A stretch of DNA of 64,000 nt from Thermaceae bacterium (GTDB lineage: Bacteria > Deinococcota > Deinococci > Deinococcales > Thermaceae), in contig JADMIM010000003.1 of the NCBI GenBank assembly GCA_015478585.1, positions 1 through 64,000 on the forward strand, given 5' to 3'. Below, piece by piece: positions 24,950-33,303 of the stretch. The stretch's first letter is position 1. Each line of letters starts with the position of its first letter. The translations under genes were made by a program, and so were the position numbers. The notes under the pieces were generated by a model. That model was not told where the DNA came from. It ran no database searches and worked only from the letters and a program-made list of their open reading frames with translations.

Positions 24950-25543
24950 ATGCGACTTGGTATTTTTGGTGGCTCTTTTGACCCCATCCACTGTGGGCAT
25001 TTGTTGGTTTGCTCGGAAGCCTGTGAAGCATTGGCTTTGGATCAGATACTCTTGATTACCACCGCTCGTCCAACGCATAAACTTCCTATCGCGCCACCGG
25101 AGGCCCGGCACGAGATGGTGGTGCTGGCAACGGCAGACGACCCTAAGCTGCTTGCCAGTAGGCTCGAGCTAGACCGTCCGGGGCCGAGCTATACCGTAGA
25201 TACCCTCGAGCAGATTCACCACGAGTACGCTCAGGGCCAGCCTTTGCCTTCCGACTCTCTAGAACTCTTCTTCATTACCGGGGCCGATGCCTTTAACGAC
25301 GTGGGAACCTGGCATCAGGCTGCCCGTCTGCCCGAACTGGCCCAACTCGTAGCCGTCACCCGTCCGGGATATACCTATGCTATAGACCCTTTTTTCATAA
25401 ACCGTGTAAAAACCCTGGAAATACCCGGTTTGGAAATTTCCAGCAGTATGATACGCTCACGTTTACACGAGGGCCGTACCATACGGTATCTGGTGCCTCG
25501 GTCGGTGGAGGACTACATTGACAAACACCGTCTGTACCGTTGA
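24950..25543 (+). CDS. nadD: Nicotinate-nucleotide adenylyltransferase
   Basis: 197 residues. MRLGIFGGSFDPIHCGHLL contains the nucleotidyltransferase HxGH motif, and the C-terminal ISSSMIRSRLHEGRTIRYLV is the ISSTxIR signature that binds ATP phosphates. It forms NaAD from nicotinate mononucleotide and ATP. The start codon follows repeat C with no clear Shine-Dalgarno site. yqeK overlaps its end by 26 bases, the usual pairing. Confidence 0.95.
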   Translation: MRLGIFGGSFDPIHCGHLLVCSEACEALALDQILLITTARPTHKLPIAPPEARHEMVVLATADDPKLLASRLELDRPGPSYTVDTLEQIHHEYAQGQPLPSDSLELFFITGADAFNDVGTWHQAARLPELAQLVAVTRPGYTYAIDPFFINRVKTLEIPGLEISSSMIRSRLHEGRTIRYLVPRSVEDYIDKHRLYR

Positions 25544-26117
25544 TTTGTCGGAGCGAGTGCAAAAGCAGGTCAGCGCCGAACGCTTCGCTCATATCTTGCG
25601 AGTGGCCGATTTGGCGGCTGAGATTGCCAGAGTCAATGGTCTGGACGAAGAAAGAACCTATCTGGCAGCCATTTTGCATGATGCGGCCAGGGATTTTTCG
25701 GCAGAGCAGCTCATCGCGCTGACCCCACCGGAAAACCAGGTGGAAAAGGCCCACCCCCTGGCTCTGCATGGCCGGGCTTCGCGGGTGGTGGCCCAATCTT
25801 GGGGTGTAGAAGACCTCGAGGTGCTGGAGGCCATCGAGGGACACGTCTACGGGGTAACCCCCGAGCACCCCATCGGCATGGCGGTGTATGTGGCCGATGT
25901 GTCTGAGCCGGGGCGCGGGGTCAATGCGGAAATTCGTGAGCTAGCTTTGAGGGGAAAGCTGCTCGAGGCTTACCAGCAGGCCGTAGTCAGTAAGGTAACG
26001 TACCTGCAAAGCAAAGGGATTACCCCGCATCCCCGCACGATGAAGGCTTATCAGAAACTGACGGCTTCCAAACGCACGATGGTCGGCTCCGGGTCGCGGA
26101 ATTCAGCCCGGAAATAA
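25518..26117 (+). CDS. yqeK: HD-domain hydrolase YqeK (bis(5'-nucleosyl)-tetraphosphatase)
   Basis: 199 residues. HD-domain metal ligands are visible: RFAHILRVADLAAEIA (first His), AAILHDAARD (the HD pair) and HPLALHGRASRVVAQ, with VADVSEPGR near the end. Family members cleave diadenosine tetraphosphate symmetrically with iron in the site. The TTG at 25518 gives overlap with nadD; a later TTG or GTG cannot be excluded. rsfS, often next in this cluster, is absent, and a terminator follows. Confidence 0.85.
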   Translation: MTNTVCTVDLSERVQKQVSAERFAHILRVADLAAEIARVNGLDEERTYLAAILHDAARDFSAEQLIALTPPENQVEKAHPLALHGRASRVVAQSWGVEDLEVLEAIEGHVYGVTPEHPIGMAVYVADVSEPGRGVNAEIRELALRGKLLEAYQQAVVSKVTYLQSKGITPHPRTMKAYQKLTASKRTMVGSGSRNSARK

Positions 26118-26133
26118 CCCTCAATATTGGTAG

Positions 26134-26160
26134 GGGCAGACCCACTGGTCTGCCCTTTTT
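26134..26160 (+). terminator. Terminator after yqeK
   Basis: GGGCAGACC pairs with GGTCTGCCC around CACT and is followed by TTTTTGTG. A second hairpin (GGGGCGAAC...GTTTGCCCC) lies at about 26182-26205, well placed for the opposing gpmA transcript. Confidence 0.8.
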
Positions 26161-26292
26161 GTGTCGGGGTCGGCAGCGCCAGGGGCGAACACAAGGTTTG
26201 CCCCTACAAACATCTTCGCTCCAGGAGGGCATTTATTGATAGCCCGTGATGCACTTGACCTTCCCGGAACCCGGCCGCCTGACCCCCGAACC

Positions 26293-27039
26293 CTACTTCG
26301 CCTTGCCCTGGTTGGCAACGGCTTGCATCTGCTTGGCGATTTCTTCCTGGTCGCCCAGATAGTAGTGGCGGAGGGGCTCGAGGCGCTCGTCTAGCTCGTA
26401 GACCAGAGGGATGCCGGTGGGAATATTAAGCCCCACGATTTCGTTGTCGGAGATGCCGTCGAGGTATTTCACCAGTGCCCGCAGACTGTTGCCGTGGGCT
26501 GCGATGAGCACCCGCTGGCCCTGACGCACTGCTGGGGCGATGTTATCTTGCCAGTAGGGCAGAAAACGGGCTACGGTGTCCTGTAAGCACTCCGTAAGGG
26601 GCAGGGTATGGCTGTCCAGGTCGGCGTAGCGTGGGTCGTGGCCGGGGTAGCGCGGGTCGCTGGCTTCCAGGGCCGGGGGCCGAGTGGAGTAGCTACGCCG
26701 CCACTCGAGCACCTGTGCCTCGCCATACTGGGCTGCCATCTCGGCTTTGTTTAGACCCTGCAAAGCCCCGTAGTGTCGCTCGTTGAGCCGCCAGGAACGG
26801 TGTACCGGAATCCACAGCAGGTCGGTATCCTCGAGGGTAATCCACAGCGTCCGCAGCGCTCGTTTGAGCACCGAGGTAAAGGCCACATCGAAAGTGAAGC
26901 CCTGCTCCTTGAGCAGTTGCCCAGCCTGATGGGCCTCGGCAACCCCGCGCTCACTCAGGTCTACATCCGTCCAACCGGTAAAACGGTTTTCCTGGTTCCA
27001 GGTGCTTTCTCCGTGACGCAACAATACCAGCTTGTGCAT
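26293..27039 (-). CDS. gpmA: 2,3-bisphosphoglycerate-dependent phosphoglycerate mutase
   Basis: 248 residues. [20 protein letters not shown] carries the phospho-His motif [18 protein letters not shown] and [15 protein letters not shown] provide the other catalytic residues. This is the dPGM family that interconverts 3- and 2-phosphoglycerate in glycolysis. The ATG at 27039 was chosen since GGAGG lies eight bases before it. Confidence 0.94.
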   Translation of the reverse strand: MHKLVLLRHGESTWNQENRFTGWTDVDLSERGVAEAHQAGQLLKEQGFTFDVAFTSVLKRALRTLWITLEDTDLLWIPVHRSWRLNERHYGALQGLNKAEMAAQYGEAQVLEWRRSYSTRPPALEASDPRYPGHDPRYADLDSHTLPLTECLQDTVARFLPYWQDNIAPAVRQGQRVLIAAHGNSLRALVKYLDGISDNEIVGLNIPTGIPLVYELDERLEPLRHYYLGDQEEIAKQMQAVANQGKAK

Positions 27040-27097
27040 GACATTGGCCTCCAACGCATTCAGGTTACTACACGTGGCGATGAGCGATGGGGGACAA

Positions 27098-27270
27098 GCC
27101 GAAAGCCGGATGCCAGACGCTAACAGCTAAAGGCACAGAGCAGAGGGCAGAGAACTAAAAGCTGAAAGCCCAAGGTCGAAGGCAACAGCAAAAGACAAGA
27201 GGGTCAAAAGCTACATCAGGACAGCATAATTGCTCTATCGAAGAACATCGTCTGGGACGCGATTTTATCT
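27098..27270. repeat. Repeat C arm plus repeat B core (third copy)
   Basis: An A-rich arm (GCTAACAGCTAAAGGCACAG and similar) leads to a core at 27207-27265: AAAGCTACATCAGGACAGCA, then CATCGTCTGGGACGCGA. The right arm is missing or very short, so this copy is truncated. It lies between gpmA and the glutaminyl cyclase gene, both on the minus strand. Confidence 0.55.
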
Positions 27271-27284
27271 TTACTTAGCTGTCC

Positions 27285-28037
27285 TTACTTTTGCACCCGA
27301 ATCTCGAATACGTAGGGCCAGAGCTTGCCGGTCACGAAAAGCTGGTCGTGCTGCGCGTCGTAGGCGATGCCGTTGAGCACGGCGTTGGGGTCGGGGGCTT
27401 GTACCAGCAGAGCCAGCCCGGTGAGGTCTAGCCAGGCTTCGACCTTGCCGCTGCTGGGGTTGATGATGGCGATGCGGTTGGTCTGCCAGACGTTGGCGTA
27501 GATTTTACCCTTGATGTACTCCAGCTCGTTGAGCTTCTCCACCGGGATTCCATCGGCCCTCACGGTGAGGGTTTTGACTACTTTGAACTTCGCGTCACGG
27601 AAGTACAGTTTGGCTGAGCCATCGCTCTGGATGAGGTTTTTACCGTCGGTGGTGAGGCCCCAGCCCTCGGTGTTGTAGGTAAAGCTGCCCACCGGCTTGA
27701 AGCCCAGATCGTAGATGAAGCCCTCGCCATTTTGCCAGGTCATCTGATAAAAGCGGTTCTGGAACAGCGCAATACCCTCGCCGAAGTATTTGGAGGGGAG
27801 CGCGTGGCGCTGGACGACCTTGCCAGTTTTGAGTTCGACCTTGCGAATCTCGGACTGCCCGTTGAGGCCGGTTCCTTCGTAGAGGTATCCACCAAAGTAG
27901 AACAATCCCTCGGTAAATGCGCTGGTGTCGTGGGGGTAGCTCTGGACTACCTTGAACGAATAGACCGGCACGCTTTCGGCGGACTGGGCCAGCGCCGACC
28001 CCCAAAAGAGAACAAAGCAAAGCAAAAAGGCACGCAT
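27285..28037 (-). CDS. Secreted glutaminyl-peptide cyclotransferase (plant/bacterial type)
   Basis: 250 residues. Signal peptide MRAFLLCFVLFWGSALAQ, then a five-bladed beta-propeller typical of the type I glutaminyl cyclases: YPHDTSAFTEGLFYFGGYLYEGTGLNG is split over blade one, FGEGIALFQNRFYQMTWQNG, EGWGLTTDGKNLIQSDGS and NELEYIKGKIYANVW follow. These enzymes turn N-terminal Gln into pyroglutamate, protecting exported peptides. The ending VLNGIAYDAQHDQLFVTGK agrees with the family. Confidence 0.88.
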   Translation of the reverse strand: MRAFLLCFVLFWGSALAQSAESVPVYSFKVVQSYPHDTSAFTEGLFYFGGYLYEGTGLNGQSEIRKVELKTGKVVQRHALPSKYFGEGIALFQNRFYQMTWQNGEGFIYDLGFKPVGSFTYNTEGWGLTTDGKNLIQSDGSAKLYFRDAKFKVVKTLTVRADGIPVEKLNELEYIKGKIYANVWQTNRIAIINPSSGKVEAWLDLTGLALLVQAPDPNAVLNGIAYDAQHDQLFVTGKLWPYVFEIRVQK

Positions 28038-28051
28038 AGCTCTACGTTATC

Positions 28052-28675
28052 CTAAGCCGCCGAGTCTGGGTGAGACAGCAGTGAAGCCAGGTTTTCTCTC
28101 AAAGTGACCTGAAGCTCCTCGAGGGTTTGCGTCGCGTCCAACACCACAAAGCGCTCGGGTTCAGCTTTGGCTAGCTCGAGGTATCCCGCTCGCACCCGGT
28201 GGTGGAATTCTAGAGGTTCGCGCTCGAGACGGTCGTGCCCTGCAAAGCGGGCCAGGCCCACTTCGGGAGGGAGGTCGAACAGGAACGTTCGTAGCGGACG
28301 GACATCCTGCACTGCGCCCCGCGCTACATCCTTGAGCCACTGCAAGTCCAGCCCGCGCCCATAGCCCTGATACGCTAGCGAGGAGTCCAGCCAGCGGTCG
28401 CACAGTACGATTTTGTCCGCTTGCAATGCCGGGCCAATCACCTTCGCCAGGTGTTCGGCGCGGTCGGCGGAGTAGAGCAGGTATTCGGCCTCGGGGCTCA
28501 TGTGGGACTGGTGCAGCACCAGTTGCCGGATGCCTTGGCCGAGTTCGGTTCCGCCGGGCTCGCGGGTAGAGGTTACTGGATGCCCGTTTTGCCCTAGCCA
28601 TTCGGTCAGCAACTTTACTTGAGTGGACTTGCCCGCACCCTCGGGGCCTTCAAAGGTCAGGAAGAGGCCGCTCAT
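28052..28675 (-). CDS. tmk: Thymidylate kinase
   Basis: 207 residues. FLTFEGPEGAGKSTQVKLL is the P-loop, followed by TREPGGTELGQGIR and the DRWLDSSLAYQGYGRGL motif of the dTMP-binding region. It phosphorylates dTMP to dTDP. The ATG at 28675 overlaps the stop of the NIF3-family gene (ATGA), so the two are co-translated. Confidence 0.95.
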   Translation of the reverse strand: MSGLFLTFEGPEGAGKSTQVKLLTEWLGQNGHPVTSTREPGGTELGQGIRQLVLHQSHMSPEAEYLLYSADRAEHLAKVIGPALQADKIVLCDRWLDSSLAYQGYGRGLDLQWLKDVARGAVQDVRPLRTFLFDLPPEVGLARFAGHDRLEREPLEFHHRVRAGYLELAKAEPERFVVLDATQTLEELQVTLRENLASLLSHPDSAA

Positions 28676-29424
28676 AACCCCGTCGGGTGATCCAAAAACA
28701 CCCAAGGAATCCCGAACTCGAGTTCAATCCGCTGGGCCAGGGCCTTTACCCCGAAGGTCTCGGTGTCGTAGTGCCCGGCGTAAATCACGTTCAGGCCCAG
28801 CTCGAAAGCCTGGTGAAAGTGAGCGTGGGAGGGCTCGCCGGTGATAAAAAGGTCGCAGCCCAGAGCCTTGGCATTCTCCATTTCGCCTGCCGCAGCCCCG
28901 GAAATGACCCCCACCCTCGAGACCTCTTCCGGCCCACCCTGATGCACTAAGACCTGCATCCCGGTGAGCTGGCCCAGCTTGTCCCCCAGGGCAGAGAGGG
29001 TCTGGGCCGGTTCCAGCCGCCCGATGAATCCTATGGGGCCATATTTGGCAACTACCAAGGGCTCGAGGTCTAAAAGCCCGAGTTCATTGGCAATCACTGC
29101 GTTGTTGCCTACCTCGGGGTGCGCGTCTAGGGGCAGATGGGCGGTGTAGAGGCTGATGCCCCCGGCAAAAAGGGTCTCGAGGCGCTTTTTCTGATAACCC
29201 ACGATTGGGAAGGGCTGCCCCCACCACAACCCGTGATGGGTCAGGAGGAAGTCCACGCCTTCCTCGAGAGCTTTCTCGAAGGTGGCTTGGGCTGCGTCCA
29301 CGGCGGCTCCAACTCGACTGACTTGGGCTTTCCCCTCGATCTGGAGGCCGTTCATTGAGGGGTCTTTGAACTCGGATAGCTTGAGAAAGCTGTTCAGCCA
29401 GCCAACCAGAACGTCGCGGTGCAT
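28672..29424 (-). CDS. NIF3-like dinuclear metal protein (GTP cyclohydrolase I type 2 family)
   Basis: 250 residues from ATG 29424; a GTG two codons earlier is possible. Metal ligands appear in DFLLTHHGLWWG and LYTAHLPLDAHPEVGNN at the N-side and SHAHFHQAFELGLNVIYAGHYDTE at the C-side. The family forms toroidal hexamers with two metal ions per subunit, and its true role is debated. Coupled to tmk through an ATGA overlap. Confidence 0.88.
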   Translation of the reverse strand: MHRDVLVGWLNSFLKLSEFKDPSMNGLQIEGKAQVSRVGAAVDAAQATFEKALEEGVDFLLTHHGLWWGQPFPIVGYQKKRLETLFAGGISLYTAHLPLDAHPEVGNNAVIANELGLLDLEPLVVAKYGPIGFIGRLEPAQTLSALGDKLGQLTGMQVLVHQGGPEEVSRVGVISGAAAGEMENAKALGCDLFITGEPSHAHFHQAFELGLNVIYAGHYDTETFGVKALAQRIELEFGIPWVFLDHPTGL

Positions 29425-29480
29425 ATGCACGAGTTTACTGGTAATTCTTGGCCTATACTGCCCTTTCGAGGAAACCGCCC

Positions 29481-29867
29481 ATGAAGTCTTGGATTATCGC
29501 AATCGTGTTACTGGGGGCCGCGCTGGCCCAGTCGGATGAAAAAAAGCTCTGGGAAAGCCAGGCGGTAGATTTTGTCTCGAGCTTTTTGGGCGAGAGTTCT
29601 CGCTTAGGAACAGACAATCTCAACTATTACTGCTTGGGCAGTTCACAGCGCAAAGCGGGCAGCGACCTGGGGGCAGTGACGTACTACACCCAAGTCAGGG
29701 CCGTGCGGGTTAGCGCCGAAACCCGGAGGGTGACCGCTATGGTGAGCACCAGGCTGCCGGGTGGACAAACCGTCAATGGGCAGTGGACGTTCTCGGTGAG
29801 CGTAGGCTCGGCAGCAATCCCCACCCCCTATGGCTTTTGCATGAAGAAAGTATCCTCTGCCGGGTAG
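29481..29867 (+). CDS. Small secreted protein of unknown function
   Basis: 128 residues: signal peptide MKSWIIAIVLLGAALAQ, then a compact domain with two Cys (YYCLGSS and PYGFCMKK) that could form a disulfide outside the cell. AGGAAA lies at a suitable distance from the ATG. No family is recognised. Convergent with murE, with six bases between stops. Confidence 0.65.
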   Translation: MKSWIIAIVLLGAALAQSDEKKLWESQAVDFVSSFLGESSRLGTDNLNYYCLGSSQRKAGSDLGAVTYYTQVRAVRVSAETRRVTAMVSTRLPGGQTVNGQWTFSVSVGSAAIPTPYGFCMKKVSSAG

Positions 29868-29873
29868 GGTAGG

Positions 29874-31307
29874 CTACAGCCCCAGGGCCTGACGGACTTC
29901 TTCCACCTCGTTCCAGGGAATGCTGTCAAAGCCGCGTTCTAAAGCACGTTCGTGCCCCTTGCCGGAAAATAAAAGGGTGTCCCCCGGCCCCGCCTGTTCA
30001 ACAGCCCAACGTATCGCTTGGTGGCGGTCTGGAACCAGAATGTAGCGCTGGGGGTCGCCGTGGGCCTGGGCCATAGTGTGCAGGATAGCCTCGAGCGGCT
30101 CGGTGCGGTAGTCTTCCTCGGTGAAAATGGCGAAATCCGCGAACTGGGCTGCAACTTGACCGATGCCGGTACGCCGTGAGGGGTCTTGGTTGCCCGCCGC
30201 CCCGATAACCACGATTAATCGGCCCTTGGTGGTGGGGCGCAGGGTCTGAAGCACCGCTTGCAAACTGGCCCCGGTGTGGGCAAAGTCCACGATGGCCCGA
30301 AAAGGCTCGGCCTGCACCAGCTGCATCCGGCCCCGAACGCCGGGGAAGTTCTCCAATAACCCTTCCAAGTCTTGTAACCTCGAGGCTTCAGCGGTCAGGG
30401 CAGCCAGCGCAGCCAGCACATTGGAGACGTTGAAACGGCCAATCATGGGCACTTGAACTTTGAGGTAGCCTTGCGGAGACTTCACCGCGAAGCTGAGCCC
30501 TCGAGACTCCTCCACAATGTTTTCGGCCCGCCAGTCGCCCCGGTCTCCATATGTCCAAGTGTTCGCCCAACCCTTTAGGGTTTTTGTCCATTCGTTATCC
30601 GCGTTCACCACGCGGAACTTCGAGCGCTCGAGCAGTTTTCTCTTCTCGTTGAAGTAGTTCTCCAGGCTGCCGTGAAAGTCGAGGTGGTCTTCGTAGAGGT
30701 TGGTGAACACCCCGACTTGGTACTCCAGACCCCGTACCCGCTCCAGAGCCAGCGCGTGGCTGCTGACCTCCAAAGCTGCCCACTCACACTTCGCCTCCAC
30801 GAACTTGTGCAAGATTTCCTGCACCTGTGGGGCTTCCGGGGTGGTGAAGTGACCGGGAAGAATTAGCTCCTCGTTCCCGGTTTTGATGCCCACCGTAGAA
30901 AGCTGCCCCACCGGGGGCTTGATCGACTGCAACAGGTGATGAATCAGCACTGTGACGGTGGTCTTGCCCTTGGAGCCGGTCACCCCGATGAGCTCGAGTT
31001 TTTTCCCTGGATAGCCCCAGAAAGCCGCACTCAGGTCGGCAAGAGCGGCTCTTGCGTCGGAAACCTTCAGATAGGGGACAGGCAAATCTAAATCTCGAGT
31101 CCCCACCACCGCTACAGCCCCACGTCCCAGGGCCTGTGGAATGTAATCGTGTCCGTCCAGGGGCGCTCTCGAGGGCAGCGGCACGCCCGCAATGGCGACA
31201 AACACAAAGCCCGGTTGAACCAGCCTGCTGTCGTGGGTCACCCCGCTGACGCTCAGGGCTGGAGCACTTTGACCAGAGGGGGCGAACAATTGGGATAGGG
31301 TAGTCAC
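29874..31307 (-). CDS. murE: UDP-N-acetylmuramoyl-tripeptide synthetase
   Basis: 477 residues. Domains: UDP-binding 1-100; central ATP-binding with GVTGSKGKTT (108-117), TTPEAPQVQ, and carbamylated-Lys region ENYFNEKRKLL; C-terminal domain with DFAHTGASLQ and GKGHERALE. It adds the third residue of the peptidoglycan stem. The position that is DNPR in diaminopimelate-adding enzymes reads EDYR (398-401). Deinococcus-Thermus peptidoglycan contains L-ornithine, so this MurE may add ornithine; that is inference. Other mur genes are not nearby. Confidence 0.92.
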   Translation of the reverse strand: MTTLSQLFAPSGQSAPALSVSGVTHDSRLVQPGFVFVAIAGVPLPSRAPLDGHDYIPQALGRGAVAVVGTRDLDLPVPYLKVSDARAALADLSAAFWGYPGKKLELIGVTGSKGKTTVTVLIHHLLQSIKPPVGQLSTVGIKTGNEELILPGHFTTPEAPQVQEILHKFVEAKCEWAALEVSSHALALERVRGLEYQVGVFTNLYEDHLDFHGSLENYFNEKRKLLERSKFRVVNADNEWTKTLKGWANTWTYGDRGDWRAENIVEESRGLSFAVKSPQGYLKVQVPMIGRFNVSNVLAALAALTAEASRLQDLEGLLENFPGVRGRMQLVQAEPFRAIVDFAHTGASLQAVLQTLRPTTKGRLIVVIGAAGNQDPSRRTGIGQVAAQFADFAIFTEEDYRTEPLEAILHTMAQAHGDPQRYILVPDRHQAIRWAVEQAGPGDTLLFSGKGHERALERGFDSIPWNEVEEVRQALGL

Positions 31308-31340
31308 TGCGTCATTATTGCTTGCCAGGAGAAGCGTTCT

Positions 31341-31523
31341 CTAGCGTCGGGTTTTGACCCAGGTAACTCCCAGCAAGGTCAGGAGAATTACGGCTAGCAA
31401 GACCACCCCGGCCCACTCGGGTTGTCCCACGCGCACGCTGCTATAAGCCAGGATAAAAGCCAGCAGCACACCTACCAGCATCCGGCTATCCCCGATTAAA
31501 AGGTCGTAGAGCACCTTCATCAT
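31341..31523 (-). CDS. Small two-helix membrane protein
   Basis: 60 residues starting MMKVLYDLLIGDSRMLVGVL, with two membrane helices separated by SSVRVGQPEW and a basic end WVKTRR. The first ATG overlaps the stop codon of the FTR1-like gene (ATGA), so it is the last coupled gene of the iron operon; AGGAGG lies just upstream. Similar tiny membrane proteins sometimes accompany transporters as subunits. Function unknown. Confidence 0.65.
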   Translation of the reverse strand: MMKVLYDLLIGDSRMLVGVLLAFILAYSSVRVGQPEWAGVVLLAVILLTLLGVTWVKTRR

Positions 31524-32263
31524 GCCTCCTGAGCCCGGCGCTGCCGCAGCCAGACCACCATGCCCTGCGTAGCCAGCAGGAATATCAGCAGCAAGCCAAG
31601 CAAAACCAAATCGGCACCGGGCCACACCACCCCGAGCCCTTCCCCGCTCCAGAACACTCCAAAGCTGCTCAAGCCCAGACCCACCACATATTTGAGGGTG
31701 TTTTCGGGAACCCTGCTAAGGGGCTTATGGGTAATAAAACCCACTCCTACCACCAGCACCAGCGAGGCCAGGGCTCCGACGATAGCCGAGAGCAGGGGGT
31801 TTTCCGTGGCGGTCTTGAAGGCCGCACTCGAGCCAAAGGCAATCACGATGAAAGCCACTTCCAGCCCCTCCAGCAGCACCCCCTGAAAACTCACCACCTG
31901 GGCCTCGCGCTGGGCATGGGCGGCTTTTTGCAGGTGACTGGTCTCGGCGGCGAAGGCTTTCTCCTCGTCGTGCAAGGCCACAAAGCCCGCGCTGCGCAAA
32001 GTGGCCTTGGAGAGCCAGCGCAGCCCAAATAGCAACAAGAACAGCCCGATGATGATCTGAAGAACACCCTTCAAAAAAACCAGCTTGGCTAGGGCCAGCC
32101 CCAACACCGCCACCGAGACTGCCAACACCCCCAGGCCCAAGAAGGTGCCGCGCAAAGCGGGTCGCCAGCCCACCGTTAGGCCCGCCGCCAGCACGATGGT
32201 AAGGGCTTCGACCCACTCTACCGAAGCCGCTAAAAAGGTAGTCAGCGTGATAATCCAGTTCAT
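31520..32263 (-). CDS. COG4280-type multi-pass membrane protein, FTR1-like
   Basis: 247 residues with about seven membrane helices. Two acidic helix motifs stand out: EWVEALTIVLAAGL near residue 16 and LEGLEVAFIVIAFG near residue 132. They resemble the E-x-x-E iron-binding helices of FTR1/EfeU permeases (R-E-G-x-E). A charged loop (HDEEKAFAAETSHLQKAAHA) lies between. It overlaps the iron ABC ATPase gene by four bases, which supports a role in metal movement. Transport of iron is inference. Confidence 0.7.
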   Translation of the reverse strand: MNWIITLTTFLAASVEWVEALTIVLAAGLTVGWRPALRGTFLGLGVLAVSVAVLGLALAKLVFLKGVLQIIIGLFLLLFGLRWLSKATLRSAGFVALHDEEKAFAAETSHLQKAAHAQREAQVVSFQGVLLEGLEVAFIVIAFGSSAAFKTATENPLLSAIVGALASLVLVVGVGFITHKPLSRVPENTLKYVVGLGLSSFGVFWSGEGLGVVWPGADLVLLGLLLIFLLATQGMVVWLRQRRAQEA

Positions 32264-33303
32264 TCGTCTCCTTCCGCGAACACGAACAGGTGATCGGGGT
32301 GCGGCTCGAGCCAGACCCGCTCACCGGCTTGCAGACGCTGGGGGCTAGGAGCCTGCACCAGCGTAGCGTCTTCCAGCATCAACCAAGACTGGTAGTGTTG
32401 GCCCTGATAGGCACAGTGGCTGACCACGGCCAGCAGGGCCTGAGGGTGGGGCTGGTGGTGCAGGCGCAGGGATTCTGGGCGGAAATATACCCGCATCCGG
32501 CCCGTGCGTGCGGCTTGCTGCTGCACCACCATAGTATTCAGGTGCAACCTTAGCCCTTCCTGATAAGCCTCGAGCCCACCCTGGGCCCCAGTAAAGCGGG
32601 CCACGAAAGGATGCGCCGGGCGGTGGTAGACCACCTCGGGCCGGTCAAACTGTAAAAGCTGCCCCTCTCGCATCACCCCCAGTTTATCGGCCAGGAAGAA
32701 GGCTTCGCTCTGGTCGTGGGTGATATAGAGCGCAGTGATGCTGTGCTGATGGGTCAAACGGGCAATCAGCAGGCGCAGCTCCTCGCGCAACTGGGCATCA
32801 AGGTTGGAGAGGGGTTCGTCGAACAGCAGCACCTGGGGATGGCTGGCAATAGCCCGTGCCAGGGCCACCCGCTGCTGCTGCCCGCCAGAAAGCTGGTGGG
32901 GCAGGCGCTGGGTCAGGGCCTCCAGGCCAACCCCCTCGAGGGCTTCTTGGGCCAGTTCGCGCCAACTCCCAAGCCGCCGCTCACGCAGGGGCAGGGCTAC
33001 GTTTTCCAGCACCGTGAGGTGGGGCCACAGGGCGTATTCCTGAAAAACCATGCCCAAGCGACGAACCTCCGGCGGCAGGTGCAAACCAAGCGCAGGGGCT
33101 TCTACCAACTCCTCCCCCCGCCAGATTGCTCCTCCATCAAGGCGTTCCAGGCCCGCTACCGCTCGCAGCAGGGTGGTCTTGCCCGAACCCGAAGGCCCCA
33201 ATAGCACCACGAACTCTCCGGGCTGTGCGGTCAGGCTCACCCTGTCCAGCGCTTTCACCGAGCCAAAGCACTTGAAGGCGGCTTCAATGTGAATGCTGCT
33301 CAT
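32260..33303 (-). CDS. fbpC: Ferric-iron-type ABC transporter ATPase (FbpC-like)
   Basis: 347 residues. Walker [10 protein letters not shown] near residue 36, Q-loop VFQEYALWP, signature [14 protein letters not shown], Walker [15 protein letters not shown]-loop YITHDQSEA. The C-terminal 110 residues form a TOBE-like domain ([11 protein letters not shown]). It drives the permease encoded upstream; the genes overlap by 20 bases. Related CUT1/POTG-type ATPases use other substrates, so iron is assigned mainly from the binding protein. Confidence 0.88.
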   Translation of the reverse strand: MSSIHIEAAFKCFGSVKALDRVSLTAQPGEFVVLLGPSGSGKTTLLRAVAGLERLDGGAIWRGEELVEAPALGLHLPPEVRRLGMVFQEYALWPHLTVLENVALPLRERRLGSWRELAQEALEGVGLEALTQRLPHQLSGGQQQRVALARAIASHPQVLLFDEPLSNLDAQLREELRLLIARLTHQHSITALYITHDQSEAFFLADKLGVMREGQLLQFDRPEVVYHRPAHPFVARFTGAQGGLEAYQEGLRLHLNTMVVQQQAARTGRMRVYFRPESLRLHHQPHPQALLAVVSHCAYQGQHYQSWLMLEDATLVQAPSPQRLQAGERVWLEPHPDHLFVFAEGDE

